A DNA stretch of 64,000 nucleotides from JAVKDP01 sp040222185 (GCA_040222185.1 JAVKDP010000054.1:1-64000); one strand, 5' to 3'; counted from the first letter of the stretch, positions 54,863-63,507 are shown. Notes: generated by a model from the sequence alone, not told the origin. Made by a program: numbers and translations.

Positions 54863-56689
54863 TTAGATTTGGAAAGACCGGAGGCTATAGTTTCCGGCTT
54901 TATCCACTACTTTTATATCAATAGAGTTGGTTTTCTCCGGAATAAATGACGGGTGATAATAAATGAGCAAATCTTCCTCGTTATCATACTCAACTATTCC
55001 CCGTATTCCGTTTACTAAAATCTCAGTGTTCTTAAAGTCAATTCCGGATAAAGAATCAGTTGCTTTAATATGGATAAATGACTTTTCATAATTGGTAGTA
55101 ATGAGTACAGGAGCTTCCAGGATTGGTGGTTCATCATCTGCTATTATAAGAAACTCGCCTAATTCTGATGGTGTAGCATGGATCGTTTTCCCAACCAGTT
55201 TAGAGTCAACATAGTTAAGTTTGTCCCGGAGTCTGTCAAATCGGAAAAGTCTGTAATTTTTTCCTTCTTCAAAACTTGAACCCAGGAAGTATTGTATTTC
55301 AAAATCTTTTCTTGAAGGGATAGAAGCTGGATAAATAGAAACATGTACTCTGTCATCAACCAGATAACTGGACGCAGCAACAGTAAGTGTATCAAAAAAG
55401 GTCTGCTGGTTAAATTTTATAGTTAGTTTTTTGTCAGGAGTAGAAAAAGAGTAGTCTTGATCGGGACGGAATCTCGCAAAAAGTATATGTTGACCTTCAT
55501 TGTTTAAGAGACGTTGGTTCAATTCGTTATTCCATGTTACTCCGAACTCAGGTTTTTCAAAATTGATTGTATTTGTTCCGCCTAATACTGCCCAATCTTC
55601 AGTCCAGTACCAAGAATACATCGGGGTATTTATGAAAAGGTTTTCGGTAGAAATATTCTCAGCCTGACCCTCAACTTCAACAGTTGCTACTGTTTCGTTG
55701 CCATAATAGTCTTTTGCAATAATTGTCAATATCGCGATGGAGTCGACTGGATTAATCTGTGCTCTATCATCTACTATCTCATAGAAAGGGATAGGAGGCC
55801 CATCTTTCTTAAAAAGGGTCTGGTAAGATCTTCTGCTGGCATTAAATGCTGTTAGTCGATCTAAAAACATAGTTTCGGACTCATCAAAAGTGAACTCATC
55901 CAGTACCTGGTGAAACAAAGTGTCAGATTGATGGAGCATAGTTAATTCATAGACAGCATATTTGTTCTCTACTCCATCAGCTTCATCAAAAGTAGAAATG
56001 GCAATACCTATGGGGCCATTCGATTGGATGACATCGAAGTTCAAACTTCCATCAGAGTTTTTTGAAGGGTAGTATACCTGGGGAAACCGAGATTCTCTGG
56101 CTTTGGATTGTTCAGTTAATGGGAATACCATCATAGCAGAAATTGTTGGCGCAATAGTATCGGCTACACTTAGGTTTGTAAGTAAGGAGTTGAATGGCTC
56201 GAAATTCGAATCCCTAGTCTCAAAATGCAGATGGGGTGGACCAACACCTGTTGAGCCCGTATAGCCAATTACATCTCCCTGTTTAACCTCTATACCTAGT
56301 GAATCTACTAACAGGTCGATTTCAAAAGCATACTCCTTCATTCTGACTGAATCAACAAGTGCCTGAAATGTTTCATTAAAACGCTGTAGATGAGCGTAAA
56401 CGGTGTAAGTATCATCATAATGTTTCAGGTAAATAACCTTGCCATAACCTTCTACAGAAACACCAAATCGATATACTATTCCGTCTTTTGAGGCAAATAC
56501 TTTGTATCCCTCTCTGCCCCAGGTTTTAATATCTAAACCGGAGTGAAAATGTGCCGAGCGTGTTTCTCCAAAAGTTGAGGTTAGATAGGGGCTCGCATCT
56601 GTTGGCCAAATATATTCCTGCTCTTGAGCTGATAAAGCTTTTAGACCAGATGATATAACGAAAATGAAACAGAGAAAATATCTCATCAA
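54863..56689 (-). CDS. Exported M23-family peptidase (LytM-like)
   Basis: A 608-residue protein with signal peptide 1-21 (ending LKALSA-Q). Unusually, the peptidase domain is at the N-terminus (~30-165): STFGETRSAHFHSGLDIK holds His49 and Asp53, and PPHLHFETRD holds His153 and His155, all zinc-site residues of active M23 endopeptidases. The remaining ~440 residues are beta-rich with Ig-like character (KAGNYSLRSF at the end). It probably cuts peptidoglycan cross-links in the periplasm. Its start overlaps the fumarylacetoacetase-family gene by 4 bases. Confidence 0.87.
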   Translation of the reverse strand: MMRYFLCFIFVISSGLKALSAQEQEYIWPTDASPYLTSTFGETRSAHFHSGLDIKTWGREGYKVFASKDGIVYRFGVSVEGYGKVIYLKHYDDTYTVYAHLQRFNETFQALVDSVRMKEYAFEIDLLVDSLGIEVKQGDVIGYTGSTGVGPPHLHFETRDSNFEPFNSLLTNLSVADTIAPTISAMMVFPLTEQSKARESRFPQVYYPSKNSDGSLNFDVIQSNGPIGIAISTFDEADGVENKYAVYELTMLHQSDTLFHQVLDEFTFDESETMFLDRLTAFNASRRSYQTLFKKDGPPIPFYEIVDDRAQINPVDSIAILTIIAKDYYGNETVATVEVEGQAENISTENLFINTPMYSWYWTEDWAVLGGTNTINFEKPEFGVTWNNELNQRLLNNEGQHILFARFRPDQDYSFSTPDKKLTIKFNQQTFFDTLTVAASSYLVDDRVHVSIYPASIPSRKDFEIQYFLGSSFEEGKNYRLFRFDRLRDKLNYVDSKLVGKTIHATPSELGEFLIIADDEPPILEAPVLITTNYEKSFIHIKATDSLSGIDFKNTEILVNGIRGIVEYDNEEDLLIYYHPSFIPEKTNSIDIKVVDKAGNYSLRSFQI

Positions 56690-57339
56690 GCTATAGTTAC
56701 GGTTAAAGAAACCTTGTTTTCATCTAAAACCGCTTCAACCACATCACCTGATTGAACTGCTGAAACCCCCATTGGTGTACCGGTAAATATAATGTCGCCT
56801 TCACTAAGAGTAAAAATAGTAGACAGATAGGATACCAGGGTTGGGATGTCAAAAATCATATCTGAAGTGATTCCTTTTTGTCTCGTTATCCCATTAACTT
56901 TTAGTTCAACGCTTAGCTCATCAAGCTCATTTTGATTCTGAAAACGTACAAATGAACTAATGGGAGCAAAGTCATCGAATCCTTTAGCCACACTCCAGGG
57001 ATGTCCTTTTTCTTTAGCTTGTGCTTGTAAATCCCTTGCAGTAAAATCAATTCCGATTCCATATCCGGCGATATGTTGCAATGCATCCTCTTTCGGAATA
57101 TTTTTTCCACCTTTTCCGATTGCAATAAGTAATTCTACTTCATGATGAACATCGTTGGATTCTTTAGGAATCCTAATGTTAGCACCATTATAACAAATTG
57201 AGCTTAATGGTTTCAAAAAGACCATGGGTTTGGATGGACTTTTATGACCCATTTCCAGGGCATGTAGCTCATAATTTCGCCCAATGCAAAAAATGGAATG
57301 AATAGTTAAATCTAGTCCGGGTATTTCAGGGTATTTCAT
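56686..57339 (-). CDS. Fumarylacetoacetate hydrolase family protein
   Basis: A 217-residue protein of the FAH family, close in size to acylpyruvate hydrolase/oxaloacetate decarboxylase (FAHD1) proteins. FCIGRNYELHALEMG, SKPMVFLKPLSS, HHEVELLIAIGKG (metal-binding Glu pair) and GYGIGIDFTARDLQ are diagnostic, and IIFTGTPMGV closes the domain. It cleaves C-C bonds of acylpyruvate-like compounds. Its ATG is only 11 bases after the T-run of the rpmA terminator, so it has almost no leader; expression may rely on read-through. Confidence 0.88.
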   Translation of the reverse strand: MKYPEIPGLDLTIHSIFCIGRNYELHALEMGHKSPSKPMVFLKPLSSICYNGANIRIPKESNDVHHEVELLIAIGKGGKNIPKEDALQHIAGYGIGIDFTARDLQAQAKEKGHPWSVAKGFDDFAPISSFVRFQNQNELDELSVELKVNGITRQKGITSDMIFDIPTLVSYLSTIFTLSEGDIIFTGTPMGVSAVQSGDVVEAVLDENKVSLTVTIA

Positions 57340-57350
57340 ATTTCTAAGAT

Positions 57351-57380
57351 AAAAAAAAAGCCACGCTTTTGGCGTGGCTT
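57351..57380 (-). terminator. Terminator of the rplU-rpmA operon
   Basis: On the minus strand GCCACGC pairs with GCGTGGC (57372-57378 with 57360-57366) around a 5-base loop; flanking A-T pairs extend the stem, and nine T follow (57359 to 57351). It lies 20 bases after rpmA and 11 bases before the next gene start. Confidence 0.88.
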
Positions 57381-57399
57381 AAATAAAACAAAATGTGTT

Positions 57400-57657
57400 T
57401 TAGCTAACAGGTTCTACATTTACAAACTTTCTACCACCAGTAGAAGTTGAAAATGCAACGTGACCGTCAGTTATAGAAAATAAAGTGTCATCACCACCAC
57501 GCATTACATTAGTACCTGCATGGAATTTTGTTCCTCTTTGGCGAACAATAATTCCTCCGGCGCGAACAAACTCACCACCAAATCTTTTAACACCAAGTCT
57601 TTTACTTTCTGAATCACGTCCGTTTCTAGTAGAACCTTGACCTTTCTTATGTGCCAT
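57400..57657 (-). CDS. rpmA: 50S ribosomal protein L27
   Basis: An 85-residue L27. MAHKKGQGSTRNGRDSESKR is the conserved N-terminal arm that reaches the peptidyl-transferase centre, and GGIIVRQRGTKFHAG is the fold core. No N-terminal cleavable extension is present. It lies 31 bases after rplU, the standard rplU-rpmA pair. Confidence 0.98.
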   Translation of the reverse strand: MAHKKGQGSTRNGRDSESKRLGVKRFGGEFVRAGGIIVRQRGTKFHAGTNVMRGGDDTLFSITDGHVAFSTSTGGRKFVNVEPVS

Positions 57658-57688
57658 TTGTGTATACCTTTAATTTATTCTTTAGAAA

Positions 57689-58177
57689 TTAACTTAATGC
57701 TGCAATTAGTTCAGCTTTCTTCATAGAAGAATAGCCTTCAAGTTTTTGCTCTTTTGCCATTGCTTTAAGTTCAGCAACAGTTTTAGATGATAAGTCAGAA
57801 GTTTCAGTAGCAGGAGCTGCAGCTTCTACTTTTTTAGCAGCTGGTTTAGCCGCTTTTTTCTTTGCACCACCAACTGTAATTCCCTCGATCTGAATTTGAG
57901 ACATTACCTGGCGATGACCATTTAATTTTTGATATCCTTTTCTACGCTTCTTTTTGAAAACAAGAACTTTGTCAGCTTTAACAGTATCAAGGATAGTTGC
58001 GGAAATCTCAGCTCCTTCAACAACAGGAGTTCCAACTTTAACGCCACTGTCATCCTTAACTAACAAAACTTTATCAAAAGTTAGTTTTCCGTCGGTGCCA
58101 GTTTGCTTGTCTACAAACAATACATCTTGTTCTGCAACTTTGTATTGATGTCCGCCAATTTCAACGATCGCGTACAT
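57689..58177 (-). CDS. rplU: 50S ribosomal protein L21 with a C-terminal Rho-N/SAP-like extension
   Basis: The protein is 162 residues from ATG 58177 (MYAIVEIGGHQYKV), the universal L21 start; the longer upstream frame would cross the promoter. Residues 1-103 are normal L21, ending KKKRRKGYQKLNGHRQ and a short strand. A Lys/Ala linker (KKKAAKPAAKKVEAAAPA) follows, then about 40 residues: LSSKTVAELKAMAKEQKLEG and YSSMKKAELIAALS. The latter read as a Rho-N- or SAP/LEM-like helix-turn-helix nucleic-acid-binding module. A perfect promoter lies just upstream. It is cotranscribed with rpmA. Confidence 0.95.
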   Translation of the reverse strand: MYAIVEIGGHQYKVAEQDVLFVDKQTGTDGKLTFDKVLLVKDDSGVKVGTPVVEGAEISATILDTVKADKVLVFKKKRRKGYQKLNGHRQVMSQIQIEGITVGGAKKKAAKPAAKKVEAAAPATETSDLSSKTVAELKAMAKEQKLEGYSSMKKAELIAALS

Positions 58178-58218
58178 AATGGTAAATTTAATTTCTTTTG
58201 CGATTTTATCAGAGCTTG

Positions 58219-58249
58219 CAAAGATACGGTAATACCTATTTAAAACAAA
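58219..58249 (-). promoter_or_regulatory. Bacteroidota-type sigma-A promoter of rplU-rpmA
   Basis: On the minus strand TTTG (58246-58249) and TATCTTTG (58219-58226) are separated by exactly 19 bases, a perfect match to the Bacteroidota consensus TTTG-N19-TANNTTTG. Transcription would begin near 58212, giving a leader of about 35 bases. Confidence 0.85.
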
Positions 58250-58370
58250 CAAAAAAACGATAGAAACTTCTTAAGTTTTGCCCCGATTGAGCGCTAATTG
58301 TTTTAGAGATTTTACTATCTGGTAAGTTGTTATTAGATTTTTGAGGTTAACCTAAAGTACGACAGCATAA

Positions 58371-59483
58371 ATGACCGAGCCTAACCTTGATATATGGACA
58401 TCTCTTTTCTTGTTTGCCTCTGCTCAGGGTTTTTTTCTTATCACCCTGCTTTTTAAAAAAGGAGGAAAGGATAATGCTCTTCTTGCTGTAATTACGCTGC
58501 TATTTTCTATTACTCTGGTTGAATATGTATTTTTTTGGAGTGGCTATCGATTTATGTTTCCGCACTTTAGCGGGATTAGTGGTCCATTTTACTTTTTATA
58601 TGGCCCATTATTGTATTTCTTTATCCAGTCACAATTCAAAGAGGTTCATATTTCTTCATTGAAGAATCTCATCCATTTTGTACCCTTTTTGATTTTTGTG
58701 AGTTACAATAGCCCATATTATCTCAGTAGCGCTGAAGTTAAACTCTCGATTATGAATGGGACTCTTTCGCTATCCTCTTTACAAATTCTGATTTCAAGAC
58801 TGGTTCCTTTTCTACAGCTTCTCTCATTAGTTACCTATTCCATAATTGTGTTCAGAATTTTTAACCAAAGAATAGATTCTTTAAAAGTCAGTACAACGAG
58901 GGTAAAGAAGATTAGCCATGCCTTTGCTTTGTTTGTAATATCCTTCGGTTCATATTACCTGATGGTTTATACTATAGGCTATGTACTGAAGTATGATTAC
59001 GCCATTTCTATTTCAATGAGCTTCTTTATTTACTACATCGGGTATTCCTGGTTTATAGATCAGCCAAAGGCCGTTGAAGAGAGTAAAACGATCAAGTACC
59101 AGAACTCGAAGCTAAGTTTGGCAGAATTTCAGCACTTGTCACGAAAACTCAACACTTTAATGAGTTCAGAAAAGATGTTCCTGATGCGCGATTTGAACCT
59201 TGAAAAACTATCCGGCTATGTTGGCGCACCTAAGCATCATTTATCTCAAGTATTGAATCACTATTTAGAGAAAAGTTTTTCGGAGTTTGTAAATGAGTTC
59301 AGGGTAGAGGAAGCAAAAAGCTTGCTAGAGTCAGAAGAACTTACACTTAATATGAACGGTGTAGCTAGCGAGTCAGGATTCAATACGAAAGCCTCATTCT
59401 ATAATGCCTTCAAAAAGTACACTGGCTTAACTCCCATTCAGCATAGGGAAAAGTGGCTTACCGAATCGGTAAAATCCGATTAA
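58371..59483 (+). CDS. Membrane-bound AraC-family transcriptional regulator
   Basis: A 370-residue protein. Six or seven hydrophobic helices occupy residues ~10-225 (starting with LFLFASAQGFFLITLLF), followed by a cytoplasmic C-terminal AraC/XylS HTH (~255-365). The two helix-turn-helix units show LEKLSGYVGAPKHHLSQVLN and MNGVASESGFNTKASFYNAF, then the family's closing KKYTGLTPIQHR. This combination is common in Bacteroidota one-component regulators. A likely but unproved target is the lipocalin-like gene 71 bases downstream. Confidence 0.88.
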   Translation: MTEPNLDIWTSLFLFASAQGFFLITLLFKKGGKDNALLAVITLLFSITLVEYVFFWSGYRFMFPHFSGISGPFYFLYGPLLYFFIQSQFKEVHISSLKNLIHFVPFLIFVSYNSPYYLSSAEVKLSIMNGTLSLSSLQILISRLVPFLQLLSLVTYSIIVFRIFNQRIDSLKVSTTRVKKISHAFALFVISFGSYYLMVYTIGYVLKYDYAISISMSFFIYYIGYSWFIDQPKAVEESKTIKYQNSKLSLAEFQHLSRKLNTLMSSEKMFLMRDLNLEKLSGYVGAPKHHLSQVLNHYLEKSFSEFVNEFRVEEAKSLLESEELTLNMNGVASESGFNTKASFYNAFKKYTGLTPIQHREKWLTESVKSD

Positions 59484-59554
59484 TTTTTACTCCTTTCATT
59501 TTATCGCAGCCTTAATTCTTGTTAAGATCAGGAGAATCTCAAATAAGAATTGAA

Positions 59555-60070
59555 ATGAAAAAGACAGCGTTATTACTAGCCCTTAGTTTTTTACCACTTG
59601 CAACTATGGCACAACAAACTCAAAAAACCAGATGTCAATCGAATCCTGAGTACCGTCAATTTGACTTCTGGATCGGAGAATGGGAAGTTAAAAATCCCCA
59701 GGATCAGGTAGCAGGGAATAGCAAAATTGAATTGATTCTTGGGGATTGTGTAATCCTGGAAAACTGGACGAGCTCTAATCCGGCATATTCCGGTAAGAGT
59801 TTTAACTATTATAATTTAATTACCGGTACATGGCAGCAGAAATGGATCGACAACCAGGGAATACCCATTGAGTTTGAAGGCACGTATGATGCTGAAGCAA
59901 AAACAATGAATTATAAAGGCTCAGGAGTAGGGCAGGGTGGTGTAAAGCTGGATTATAAACTTACATTCTTTCATCTAACTGATGATCACGTACGTCAACT
60001 ATGGGAGCAGTCCTCAGATGAAGGAAAGACCTGGACTACCATTTTTGATGGACACTACAGGAGAAAGTAG
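59555..60070 (+). CDS. Exported lipocalin-like protein (DUF1579-like)
   Basis: The product is 171 residues from ATG 59555; the in-frame TTG at 59519 would put 12 polar residues before the signal peptide MKKTALLLALSFLPLATMA-QQ. The mature part of ~150 residues is all-beta with FDFWIGEWEVKNPQ, a signature seen in DUF1579/lipocalin-like exported proteins of Bacteroidota, and W/G-rich strands (YNLITGTWQQKWIDNQG). No catalytic site is evident; ligand binding is plausible. It follows the AraC-type gene. Confidence 0.75.
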   Translation: MKKTALLLALSFLPLATMAQQTQKTRCQSNPEYRQFDFWIGEWEVKNPQDQVAGNSKIELILGDCVILENWTSSNPAYSGKSFNYYNLITGTWQQKWIDNQGIPIEFEGTYDAEAKTMNYKGSGVGQGGVKLDYKLTFFHLTDDHVRQLWEQSSDEGKTWTTIFDGHYRRK

Positions 60071-60088
60071 CCCAATCAGGCTACTTTT
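60064..60088. terminator. Bidirectional hairpin between convergent genes
   Basis: AAAGTAGCC (60064-60072) pairs with GGCTACTTT (60079-60087), a perfect 9-bp stem around CAATCA. It includes the stop codon of the lipocalin-like gene and the stop of lexA on the other strand. T-tracts are short on both sides, so termination is likely but perhaps not strong. Confidence 0.6.
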
Positions 60089-60732
60089 GAAGCTGCTCGT
60101 TGAAACCCTTGTCGGTTTACATGGCCAATGTACTTTCCAATAATTCTGACTTCTTCAAATACATCAGGAGAAACGAAAATATCATCATATTCTTCATTGG
60201 CAGCTTCAAGCCGGAGGCCGTTGTCATCCCAAAATATTTTTTTCAGAGTAGTTTCACCATTATAAAGCACTGCACCGATTTCTCCGCTTTTAAGCTCGGT
60301 ATCCATTAAGAGAACAAAGTCGCCATCATAAATATTGGCATCTTTCATACTAAAGCCTGAAACACGTAGTGCGAATAATTGATCCAGATTTGGGAAAAGT
60401 GAAGCCATTGTTATACTTCCAAGATCGGCTTCCACTGCTTCCTGGAGATAACCAGCAGCGATTAAGCCCCTGACAGGAATGCCCTCAGATGGTACCCGGT
60501 CACTAAAAAGTTCTTTTTTACTAGGAGGTAAATCATACTCTTCATCATTTCTTTTTACCAGGTATCCCTTTTTAAGCAAGGCTTGTATATTTTGAGTTAC
60601 ACTGTTAGGCGATTTATACCCGAAATGATCGGCTATTTCCCTATAGGTAGGCCATACATCATATTCTTTTTTATAGTCTAAAATGAAGGAAAAGAATTCC
60701 TGTTGTTTTCTGGTTAAATGTGCATTATCCAT
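60076..60732 (-). CDS. lexA: LexA repressor
   Basis: A 218-residue S24-type repressor of the SOS response. The winged-helix domain covers residues 1-65 (LTRKQQEFFSFIL, then PTYREIADHFGYKSPNSVTQNIQ). Self-cleavage is expected between Ala93 and Gly94 in LIAAGYLQEA. The catalytic pair is Ser128 in SGFSMKD and Lys164 in TLKKIFW. Family-length and complete. The region upstream contains a palindrome that may be its own operator. It diverges from the HEAT-cyclophilin gene over 50 bases. Confidence 0.93.
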   Translation of the reverse strand: MDNAHLTRKQQEFFSFILDYKKEYDVWPTYREIADHFGYKSPNSVTQNIQALLKKGYLVKRNDEEYDLPPSKKELFSDRVPSEGIPVRGLIAAGYLQEAVEADLGSITMASLFPNLDQLFALRVSGFSMKDANIYDGDFVLLMDTELKSGEIGAVLYNGETTLKKIFWDDNGLRLEAANEEYDDIFVSPDVFEEVRIIGKYIGHVNRQGFQRAASKVA

Positions 60733-60747
60733 AGTAAAAATCGCTTA

Positions 60748-60760
60748 ATGTGTGAAACAT
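60748..60760. promoter_or_regulatory. Candidate LexA-type palindromic operator
   Basis: ATGT and ACAT flank GTGAA (ATGTGTGAAACAT), 15 bases upstream of the lexA start and 22 before the cyclophilin start. A second overlapping half-site, ACATGT, continues to 60762. Bacteroidota LexA sites vary, so this is a position-based guess. Confidence 0.4.
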
Positions 60761-60782
60761 GTGTAAGTAAAGGAGTTTTTAG

Positions 60783-62813
60783 ATGAAGATCAATAAAAAA
60801 TGTGTACAAAGTATGTACATCGTTTTAGTGGTATTAATGGTGTCTTTTGTGGGTTCTTCCTGCAATAATATAGACCCCGATTTTAAGAAAGCTATCACAG
60901 AAGGCTACCCATCTCTTTATGAAGCGATCTTCGATAGAGACTATGAAGCCATACTTGTATTTACTGATGACCCGGATTCTTTAGTTCGCATTCAGGCCTG
61001 GAAGGCACTGATAAGTACACAGGTTTCGAATATTGATGAACTTATTGATCGAGCTTCATCAGCAAATACGAAAGAATCCTGGGCATCATTATGGTTTAAA
61101 GAGCTCAGTGAAGAACAGGTAGCGAAACTGAATGCTATGTGGACTGAAAACCCTGAAACCAGGGAAGGTTTGGCCACATTACTAGGTGAAAAGGGAAATG
61201 AAGAGTCTTTAAAATTACTGTTAGAAGCATCAACATTTTCAGACAATGATGAAGAGCTTGCAGTAGCATTAGCTATCGGGAAGCTATCAGGTAGAACTGA
61301 ATTAGAAGGTTCACAGGAACTTGAAATAATATCACGAGCTATAGCAGCTGATGATCGTTTTCTTGCAGAATCCTATTTATATGGTTTATATAGATTTCGA
61401 AAAGAACTTTCTGCTGAGAATGAGCAGGAATTAATTGCTTTATGGGCGAACTATTATCCTGATGGGCAAGGGGCAAATCAATATATAGCGAGGATATTGT
61501 TTCCTAAAAATGTGGATTTAGTACTAAACCATTTTCCTATAGAAGAATATGAATTCATGAACCCTCAGCTTGCCATTGAGATTGCACGGGGTATCTCGAG
61601 AAATGAAAAGACCAGCTATTCGACTGTAATTCTGAATGCTTTACTTGATAACAGGAATCCTAATGTGAAATTAGAAGCTTTGAGAGCAATCCAAAATCAT
61701 GAAGGAATGGCTGAAGACCTTGATGGAGCAATATTGAATAAGGCTGGGTTAACAATCACTGTTGAGCCTTTAATTCGGTTAGAAGGTCTAAATACTATTG
61801 AAAATCCAAAGAGGTATAAAGATAAAGTATATGCTTTTGCAGGAGATGAGCCCTATTTGCAATCATTGAAATATAATATTCTGAAGAAATTCCTTTCTCC
61901 TGAGGAAGTTGTTGAGTTATTGAGAGAGGATATGAAGTCTGAAAACAGGCTAAACAGATTTTATGCGATACAAGGCCTGGCAAGCTGGTGGAGAGATTTG
62001 GATGATGCTCAAAAAGAAGACAATATTGTATTCCAGGTAAAAGAGTTACTATTGGAAAGTTTGGATACTGCTGATAGATCAATGATTTTTGTAATGGGAG
62101 CTTTATTATCAGATTCGGCGCTCATCTTAGATTCTGATTATTCAATTCTAGAGGAAATGTTAACCAGGTTCCAACTTCCTGAAGATGTAGAAGTGTATCA
62201 ATCCATATCACAGGTATTAAAAACACGGTTCGAAACTCAGGCTCAAGGCCTGATAGATTCATTAGCTTCAGAAGGAAACGTAGCTCTGAACAGGACACTG
62301 GTTAATCAGGGGTGGGACATCCTGATGGGTGATTCATATCCTTCAAAATTCAGAACACCGGATTGGAGACGGCTTTCAAAACGTGGTCACGATCCCATAC
62401 TGGTTTTCGAAACAGTGAAAGGGAGTGTTAGAATACAACTTGATGTACTATCAGCTCCGGCTACTATTTCAGGAATTGATAGTTTAATGAGGGCGAGAGC
62501 CTATCATGGAATACCTTTTCACAGAGTTGTTTCTAATTTTGTGATTCAGGGAGGAGACATCGAAACACAGGATGGATTTGGTGGTCCTGATTATGTAGTA
62601 CCTACGGAAGCTACAACAGATCAATACTTAAGAGGCAAAGTAGGAATTGCCAGCGCAGGTACCGATACCGAGGGCAGCCAGTTTTTTATTATGCATCAAT
62701 GGGCTCCTCATTTGACTGGCCGTTATACGATTATAGGGGAAGTTATTGAAGGGATGAATGTAGTCGATCGAATTGTTCAGGGAGATATAGTAGAAAGAAT
62801 GTACTGGGAGTGA
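60783..62813 (+). CDS. HEAT-repeat lipoprotein with C-terminal cyclophilin domain
   Basis: A 676-residue protein. A lipoprotein signal ends in VGSSC (Cys27 or so), so it is anchored in the envelope. Residues ~50-510 are HEAT-like helical repeats (DPDSLVRIQAWKALIS, NRNPNVKLEALRAIQNHE, NRLNRFYAIQGLASWW). Residues ~535-676 form a cyclophilin peptidyl-prolyl isomerase: HGIPFHRVVSNFVIQGGD with the catalytic FHR, SQFFIMHQWAPHL, and RYTIIGEVIEGM. A rare clear Shine-Dalgarno, AAAGGAG (60769-60775), stands 7 bases before the ATG. It probably helps fold exported or outer-membrane proteins. Confidence 0.88.
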   Translation: MKINKKCVQSMYIVLVVLMVSFVGSSCNNIDPDFKKAITEGYPSLYEAIFDRDYEAILVFTDDPDSLVRIQAWKALISTQVSNIDELIDRASSANTKESWASLWFKELSEEQVAKLNAMWTENPETREGLATLLGEKGNEESLKLLLEASTFSDNDEELAVALAIGKLSGRTELEGSQELEIISRAIAADDRFLAESYLYGLYRFRKELSAENEQELIALWANYYPDGQGANQYIARILFPKNVDLVLNHFPIEEYEFMNPQLAIEIARGISRNEKTSYSTVILNALLDNRNPNVKLEALRAIQNHEGMAEDLDGAILNKAGLTITVEPLIRLEGLNTIENPKRYKDKVYAFAGDEPYLQSLKYNILKKFLSPEEVVELLREDMKSENRLNRFYAIQGLASWWRDLDDAQKEDNIVFQVKELLLESLDTADRSMIFVMGALLSDSALILDSDYSILEEMLTRFQLPEDVEVYQSISQVLKTRFETQAQGLIDSLASEGNVALNRTLVNQGWDILMGDSYPSKFRTPDWRRLSKRGHDPILVFETVKGSVRIQLDVLSAPATISGIDSLMRARAYHGIPFHRVVSNFVIQGGDIETQDGFGGPDYVVPTEATTDQYLRGKVGIASAGTDTEGSQFFIMHQWAPHLTGRYTIIGEVIEGMNVVDRIVQGDIVERMYWE

Positions 62814-62859
62814 TTTCAAATGTGTTTACACAAGGAATTTCGATACGGTTGGCGAAAAG

Positions 62860-63504
62860 TTAAGCTGAGTTTTTCCTGGTCATCCCAAGCTCAACAATAT
62901 CGTGCTCTATTTGAGATATGATCTTTTTGGAATCTTCCGACTTTACTCGTTGAAATTTCCCAAACTTGACATATGAATTAAACGGCACAATTATTTTCTC
63001 GCCTTTTGGAAGTGTTTTCCCCATTCCACTTAAATATACTGGGATATATGGTATATGATTTCGTTTTGCCAATACCAATCCTATTCCACGTTTTAAAGGC
63101 TTCATTACTTCTGGTTCTCCTCTAGTACCCTCTGGGAATAGAATCAATGAATTACCATTGTCGATTTCTTTAATCATTTTGGAAATAGGAGATTGAGTAG
63201 GGTCTTTTTTTTCGGCTTTTCTATCAATCAATAAAGCATTAATGAAATAAGAACTGAGCAAAGCTAAGAGTTTTGTCTTGCCAAAATAATCGCCGGCAGC
63301 AACAGGTTTAACTTTATGTATAATAGAAGGGGGTAAAGAAGCTAATAAAGTAATGGTATCCAGATGACTATTATGATTTGCAAGAATAATAAATGCATTT
63401 TCTTCTTTGAGAAAATCGGTGTTATCGAACTTTACACCGATAAATAACTTTAGAGTCCATTTTAGGAAAAAGGAATAGATAAATTGAAGTACAATTCTTT
63501 GCAT
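62860..63504 (-). CDS. 1-acylglycerol-3-phosphate O-acyltransferase (PlsC-like)
   Basis: A 214-residue acyltransferase of phospholipid synthesis, acting at the inner membrane. The HX4D motif is at residues 44-49 (NHNSHLD; His44, Asp49), and LFPEGTRGEP supplies the FPEGTR substrate-binding motif with Glu125. An N-terminal hydrophobic segment (~8-25) could anchor it. It begins 3 bases after cdsA, giving a two-step cassette: PlsC makes phosphatidic acid and CdsA activates it to CDP-diacylglycerol. Confidence 0.9.
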   Translation of the reverse strand: MQRIVLQFIYSFFLKWTLKLFIGVKFDNTDFLKEENAFIILANHNSHLDTITLLASLPPSIIHKVKPVAAGDYFGKTKLLALLSSYFINALLIDRKAEKKDPTQSPISKMIKEIDNGNSLILFPEGTRGEPEVMKPLKRGIGLVLAKRNHIPYIPVYLSGMGKTLPKGEKIIVPFNSYVKFGKFQRVKSEDSKKIISQIEHDIVELGMTRKNSA

Positions 63505-63507
63505 ATA

